64,000 nucleotides of DNA, taken from the NCBI GenBank assembly GCA_040954595.2, contig CM082583.2:1922001-1986000 (forward strand), in the 5' to 3' direction. The notes beneath the pieces are model-generated. The model saw only the letters and a program-made list of their open reading frames with translations, had not been told where the DNA came from and did no database searches. This document shows, in pieces, positions 57,989-64,000 of this stretch. The stretch comes from Balanoglossus misakiensis (taxonomy: Eukaryota; Hemichordata). The position numbers and the translations under genes are program-made. The stretch's first letter is position 1. Every line of letters starts with the position of its first letter.

Positions 57989-60900
57989 ATTGGTTTCGTT
58001 GGAATTTTTCTTTCTTTCTTTCTTTATTCTTGTGTCAATTCTTTGACCCACGAGATCTCAGACATCGCTGCAGGTACACTTCTGAAACTTGTTACAGTGG
58101 TCAAGGTCAATGAGTAGTCGTGCATTGAACCCTTGAATTTTTAATTAGTCACATGACCTGGCGGCCATCTTGGATTTTCTGAAAAAATGCAAATCTCAGA
58201 TCTCAGAAACTACAAGTCAGATCGACTTCAAATTTGGCATGCTGGTAGACTACCTTCTGGCAATCATTTTTGTTATTGGAAATTATACTGACAAAGTTGC
58301 AATTTTTTGCTACAATTTTTTTTCTGAAATCTGGCTTAAATTTCAAAAATCTTCTTCTCCAGAACCGGTGATAACCGAGTCATGCGGTTTGGGGTATGTG
58401 GTCACCTAACTGATGTCTATCAAGTTTGCGAAGATCATTGTGATTGGTTGAAGATTATGGCGGCCATATTGGATTTTCGAAAAACCATAGTAAAATTTCA
58501 AAAATCTTCTTCTCAAGAACCGGCGATAACTGAGTCACAAGATTTGGTGTGTGTGGTCATTAAACAGATGTCTATCAAGTTTGCGAAGAGGAATGTGATT
58601 GGTCGAAGATTATGGCGGCCATATTGGATTTTGTGAAAAATGATTAAAAAGTAAAAATTCCCTTTCTAGCCTAAAAATTGATAGCACAGAAATTCTTTTT
58701 ACGGATATGAATCATCATATGCCAAGAATAAGCTATAAATATTTTGGTAATTTTGGCAATGACCTTTGACCTACTTTTGACACATGATTTTTCTGCATAT
58801 CTAATTCCAGGCTAACCAATAGGGCTATAAGTTTGGTTTTTGATGTATGTGGATTTGTATGTGATCCAAAAATTTTGCTATTTTTCATGACCCCATTGAC
58901 CTCTGGTGACCTCATTAAATATGCACATACCTAATTACAGATGAACCAATAGACCTAGAAGTTTTGTTTTTGTTATACATGGACCAGTATGGGGTCAAAA
59001 TATTTTGCCCAAATGTTGGGTGACCTCGGGTGACCTTTGACCTACTTTTGCATATCTTGACATCCACAGCAGATACAGCCTTGGCGTTTGGAGGTATGGG
59101 GCCATAATGAAAAGCCAAAGTTTTGGGTCACCTGTGACACCTGCTTAACTCATTAATTATGTGCATACCTAATTCTAGGGTAACCAAAAGGGCTAGAGGT
59201 CTGGTTTTTGTTGGACATGGACCACTATGGGTCAAAATTTTCTGCCCAAATGTTGGGTGACCTCTGGGTGACCTTTGACCTACTTAACACTTTAACAGCA
59301 CCAAACATACATATAACTTGATATTTCATGGGATAAAACAGCATTATGTTTCTACTCATTAATTATGTGCATATCTAATATCAGATCAGATAATAGAGCT
59401 GGGGCCCGAACAATGCTGCTTGCAGCTTTAATTCTTTCTTTATTCTTGTGTCAATTCTTTGTCGCTCTAGATCTCAGAGACCACTGCAGGTACACTTCTG
59501 AAACTTGCTACAGTGGTCAAGGTCAATGAGTAGTCGTGCATTGAACCCTTGAATTTTTAATTAGTCACATGACCTGGCGGCCATCTTGGATTTTCTGAAA
59601 AAATGCAAATCTCAGATCTCAGAAACTACAAGTCAGATCGACTTCAAATTTGGCGTGCAGGTAGACTACCTTCTGCCCATCATTTTTGTAATTGGAAATT
59701 ATGCTGTCAATGTTGCAGTTTTTTTGCCACAATTTTTTTTCTTAAATCTGGTCAAAATTTCAAAAATCTTCTTCTCCAGAACCGGTGATAACCGAGACAC
59801 GGGGTTTGGTGTATGTGGTCACCTAACTGATGTCTATCAAGTTTGCGAAGATCATTGTGATTGGTCGAAGATTATGGCGGCCATATTGGATTTTCGAAAA
59901 ACCATAGTAAAACTCAAAAAATCTTCTTCTCCAGAACGGGCGATAACTGAGTTGCAAGATTCGGGGAGTTTGGTCACTTCACTGATGTCTATCAAGTTTG
60001 CAAAGAGCATTGTGATTGGTCGAAGATTATGGCGGCCATATTGGATTATGTAAAAAGCAGTGAAAAATTGAAATTCCTTTTCCTAGTGTAAAAATTGATA
60101 GCATACAAACTCTTTTTATGGATATCAATCGTCATGTGACTAAATTATGTTACAATTTTTTGGCGATTTTTCACATGACCTTTGACCTACTTTTCACACG
60201 TTATTATTTCTGCATATCTATTTCCAGGCTAACCTATAGGGCTAGACGTTTGGTTTTTGATGCATGTGGATTAGTGTGTGATCAAAATATTTTGCTACTT
60301 TTCATGACCCCTTTGACCTCTGCTGACCTCATTAATTATGCACATAGCTAATTACAGGCGAACCAATAGAGCTAGAGATTTGGTTTTTGTTGGACATGGA
60401 CCACTATGGGAACAAAATTTTTTGCCCAAATGTTGGGTGACCTCTGGTCACCTTTGACCTACTTTCGCATATCTCAGCATCCAGAGCAGATACAGCCTTG
60501 GCATTTGGCAGGATGGGGCCAAAATGTACAGCCACATTTTTGGGTCACCTGTGACACCTGCTGACCTCATTAAATATGCACATACCTAATTACAGGCGAA
60601 CCAATAGAGCTAGAGTTTTAGTTTTTGTTTGACATGGACCAGTATGGGTCAAAAAAATTTGCCCAAATGTTTGGTGACCTCAGGTGACCTTAGACCCACT
60701 TTCGCATATCTCAGCATCCAGAGCAGATACAGCCTTGGCATTTGGCAGGATGGGGCAAAAATGTACAGCCACATTTTTGGGTCACCTGTGACACCTGCTG
60801 ACCTCATTAAATATGCACATACCTAATTACAGGCGAACCAATAGAGCTAGAGTTTTAGTTTTTGTTTGACATGGACCAGTATGGGTCAAAAAATTTTGCC

Positions 60901-62521
60901 CAAATGTTTGGTGACCTCAGGTGACCTTTGACCTACTTTACTCTATTTCAGTAGGAAAAATACACACGTCCTTGTTATGTCATGAGATAAAACACCCGAT
61001 AGAGCATTCTGTTTCTTCTCATTCATACTGTGCATATATAATACCGGATCAGCGCTTGGGCCCGACAATGCTGCTTGCAGCTTTAATTCTTTCTTTCTTT
61101 CTTTCTTTCTTTTTTCTTGTGTCAATTCTTCGGCCAACTAAATCTCTGAAACTACTGCAGGTACACTGCTCAAACTTGCTACAGTGGTCAAGGTCTATGA
61201 GTAGATGTGCAGTGACTTGTGAATACTTAATTAGTCATGTGACCTGGCGGCCATCTTGGATTTTCTGAAAAAAATCAAATCTCAGATCTCAGAAACTACA
61301 AGTCAGATCGACTTCAAATTTGGCATGCAGGTAGACTACCTTCTACCCATCATTTTTGTAATTGGAAATTTTGCTGTCAATGTTGCAGTTTTTTTGCTAC
61401 AATTTTTTTTCTGAAATCTGGCTTAAATTTCAAAAATCTTCTACTCCAGAACCGGTGATAACCGAGACACGGGGTTTGGGGTATGTGGTCACCTAACTGA
61501 TGTCTATCAAGTTTGCGAAGATCATTGTGATTGGTCGAAGATTATGGCGGCCATATTTGATTTTCGAAAAACCATAGTTAAACTCCAAAAATCTTCTTCT
61601 CCAGAGCGGGCGATAACTGAGTTGCAAGATTCGGGGAGTATGGTCACTACACGGATGTCTATCAAGTTTGCAAAGAGCATTGTGATTGGTCGAAGATTAT
61701 GGCGGCCATATTGGATTTTGTAAAAAGCAGTGAAAATTTGAAATTCCTTTTTCTAGTCTAAAAATTGATAGCATACAAATTCTTTTTATGGATATCAATC
61801 GTCATGTGACTAAAATAGGTTACAATTTTTTGGCGATTTTTCACATGACCTTTGACCTACTTATCACGCGGTATTATTTCTGCATATCTAATTCCAGGCT
61901 AACCTATATGGCTAGACGTTTGGTTTTTGATGAATGTGGATTAGTGTGTGATCAAAATATTTTGCTACTTTTCATGACCCCTTTGACCTCAGCTGACCTC
62001 ATTAATTATGTACATAGCTAATTACAGGCGAACCAATAGAGCTAGAGGTTTTGTTTTTGTTGGACATGGACCAGTATGGGATCAACATTTTTTGCCCAAA
62101 TTATTGGTGACCTCTGGTGACCTTTGACCTACTTTCGCATATCTCAGCATCCAGAGCAGATACAGCCATGGCATTTGGTAGGATGGGACCAAAATGTAAA
62201 GCCAAATTTTTGGGTCACCTGTGACACCTGTTGACCTCATTAAATATGCACATACCTAATTACAGGTGAACCAATAGAGCTAGAGTTTTGGTTTTTGTTG
62301 GACATGGACCAGTATGGGTAAAAAAAAATTGCCCAAATGTTGGGTGACCTCAGGTGACCTTTGACCTACTTCACCCTATTTAAGCAGCAAAAATACACAC
62401 ATCCTTGTTATGTCAAGATATAATACATCCGATAGAAAATTCTGTTTCTTCTCATTCATACTGTGCATATATAATTCAAGATCAGCGCTTGGGCCCGACA
62501 ATGCTGCTCGCAGCTTTAATT

Positions 62522-62553
62522 AGGGCCCAAGCGCAAGCAAGCGCTTGGGCCCT
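62522..62553. repeat. Perfect hairpin with compensatory changes (right array)
   Basis: AGGGCCCAAGCGC, loop AAGCAA, then GCGCTTGGGCCCT. Compared with the 57957 hairpin several stem positions differ, yet both arms changed together, so pairing is perfect in both. It directly follows the unit-terminal TTTAATT. Confidence 0.8.
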
Positions 62554-64000
62554 ATTGGTTTCGTTGGGGTTTTTCTGTCTTTCCTTCTTTCTTCTTTCTT
62601 TCTTTATTCTTGTGTCAATTCTTTGTCGCTCTAGATCTCAGACACCGCTGCAGGTACACTTCTGAAACTTGCTACAGTGGTCAAGGTCAATGAGTAGTCG
62701 TGCATTGAACCCTTGAATTTTTAATTAGTCACGTGACCTGGCGGCCATCTTGGATTTTCTGAAAAAATGCAAATCTCAGATCTCAGAAACTACAAGTCAG
62801 ATCAACTTCAAATTTGGCATGCAGGTAGACTACCTTCTACCCATCATTTTTGTAATTGGAAATTTTGCTGTCAATGTTGCAGTTTTTTTGCTACAATTTT
62901 TTTTCCTGAAATCTGGCTTAAATTTGAAAAATCTTCTTCTCCAGAACCGGTGATAACCGAGACACGGGGTTTGGGGTATGTGGTCACCTAACTGATGTCT
63001 ATCAAGTTTGCGAAGATCATTGTGATTGGTCGAAGATTATGGCGGCCATATTGGATTTTCAAAAAACCATAGTTAAACTCCAATAATCTTCTTCTCCAGA
63101 ATGGGCGATGACTGAGTTGCAAGATTCGGGGAGTATGGTCACTACACTGATGTCTATCAAGTTTGCAAAGAGCATTGTGATTGGTCGAAGATTATGGCGG
63201 CCATATTGGATTTTGTAAAAAGCAGTGAAAATTTGAAATTCCTTTTTCTAATCTAAAAATTGATAGCATACAAATTCTTTTTATGGATATAAATCGTCAT
63301 GTGACTAAAATATGTTACAATTTTTTGGTGATTTTTCACATGACCTTTGACCTACTTATCACGCGTTATTATTTCTGCATATCTAATTCCAGGCTAACCT
63401 ATAGGGCTAGATGTTTGGTTTTTACTGAATGTGGATTAGTGTGTGATCAAAATATTTTGCTACTTTTCATGACCCCTTTGACCTCTGCTGACCTCATTAA
63501 TTATGTGCATAGCTAATTACAGGCGAACCAATAGAGCTAGAGGTTTTGTTTTTGTTGGACATGGACCAGTATGGGATCAAAATTTTTTGCCCAAATGTTG
63601 GGTGACCTCTGGTGACCTTTGACCTACTTTCACATATCTCATCATCCAGAGCAGGTACAGCCATGGCATTTAGTAGGATGGGACCATAATGTAAAGCCAC
63701 ATTTTTGGGTCACCTGTGACACCTGCTGACCTCATTAAATATGCACATACCTAATTACAGGCGAACCAATAGAGCTAGAGTTTTGGTTTTTGTTGGACAT
63801 GGACCAGTATGGGTAAAAAAAATTGCCCAAATGTTGGGTGACCTCAGGTGACCTTTGACCTACTTCACCCTATTTCAGCAGCAAAAATATACACGTCCTT
63901 GTTATGTCATGAGATAATACATCCGATAGAAAATTCTGTTTCTTCTCATTCATACTGTGCATATATAATTCAAGATCAGCGCTTGGGCCCGACAATGCTG

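Larger units (their letters stand above)
55161..64000 (+). repeat. Right tandem array, near-identical to the left array
   Basis: Second array of the same units, starting abruptly at GCTACAGTGGTCAAGG (55161) and running off the window. Unit starts recur near 55212, 56645, 58141, 59559, 61228 and 62722. Positions 55203-57700 match 3-2500 at a constant offset of 55202 with only isolated base changes. From 59.5 to 62.5 kb the offset is 56442, because one extra unit (about 58.1-59.5 kb, resembling the left unit at 6.3-7.3 kb) is present. Near the right end the offset drops to about 55353. The arrays were therefore copied as blocks after their units had diverged, and single units were then gained or lost. 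Confidence 0.92.

Overview
The window is eukaryotic, animal-type DNA. It has spliced exons with GT/AG borders, a metazoan-type 5S rRNA sequence, long microsatellites, many non-autonomous DNA transposons, decayed LINEs and a tyrosine recombinase of the KIAA1958/ZMYM (DUF3504, Crypton-derived) type. A marine invertebrate, probably a deuterostome such as a hemichordate or lancelet, fits best, but that placement is inference. Host genes are sparse and most of the sequence is repeats.

Layout: 1-8663 is a tandem array of about 1.1-1.7 kb units. It stops abruptly inside a broken tyrosine-recombinase gene (8664-9437, minus). 9707-10438 may be a small four-exon gene. 10.5-30 kb is mostly non-coding and carries microsatellites, a 68-bp minisatellite (19.9-20.3 kb), a perfect 154-bp inverted repeat (22.25-22.7 kb), a nested palindromic repeat (27.9-28.7 kb) and several MITEs. 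Five or six MITE insertions here and to the right have 3-bp TTA/TAA target duplications and GG-starting inverted ends, as PIF/Harbinger elements do. Those at 15.2, 25.6, 30.8 and 32.3 kb share an internal hairpin module. 30.3-32.0 kb is a LINE fragment split by one of these MITEs. 35.2-37.8 kb holds a decayed retroelement-like stretch with a CCHC zinc knuckle and a promoter-like octamer plus TATA box.

39.0-45.6 kb is the most striking region. A complete 5S rRNA sequence (39289-39408, minus) sits downstream of head-to-tail, 5'-truncated copies of an L1/Tx1-type LINE. In each copy the LINE 3' end abuts nucleotide 1 of 5S, and the 5' end of a copy abuts 5S nucleotide 30 or 38. That is the pattern expected of a 5S-targeted retrotransposon inserting repeatedly at one site. 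A second, unrelated LINE lies at 46.5-49.2 kb. A galactose-3-O-sulfotransferase-like terminal exon (50081-50371, minus) and the first four exons of a VWA7/Het-C-like secreted protein gene (50949-52946, plus) are the only recognisable host-type genes. Neither is complete here.

55161-64000 is a second copy of the tandem array. It is almost identical to the first (offset 55202 and then 56442 bp) and has much the same unit order. The 46.5 kb of other sequence is therefore flanked by near-identical direct repeats, a configuration prone to unequal recombination or to assembly artefact.
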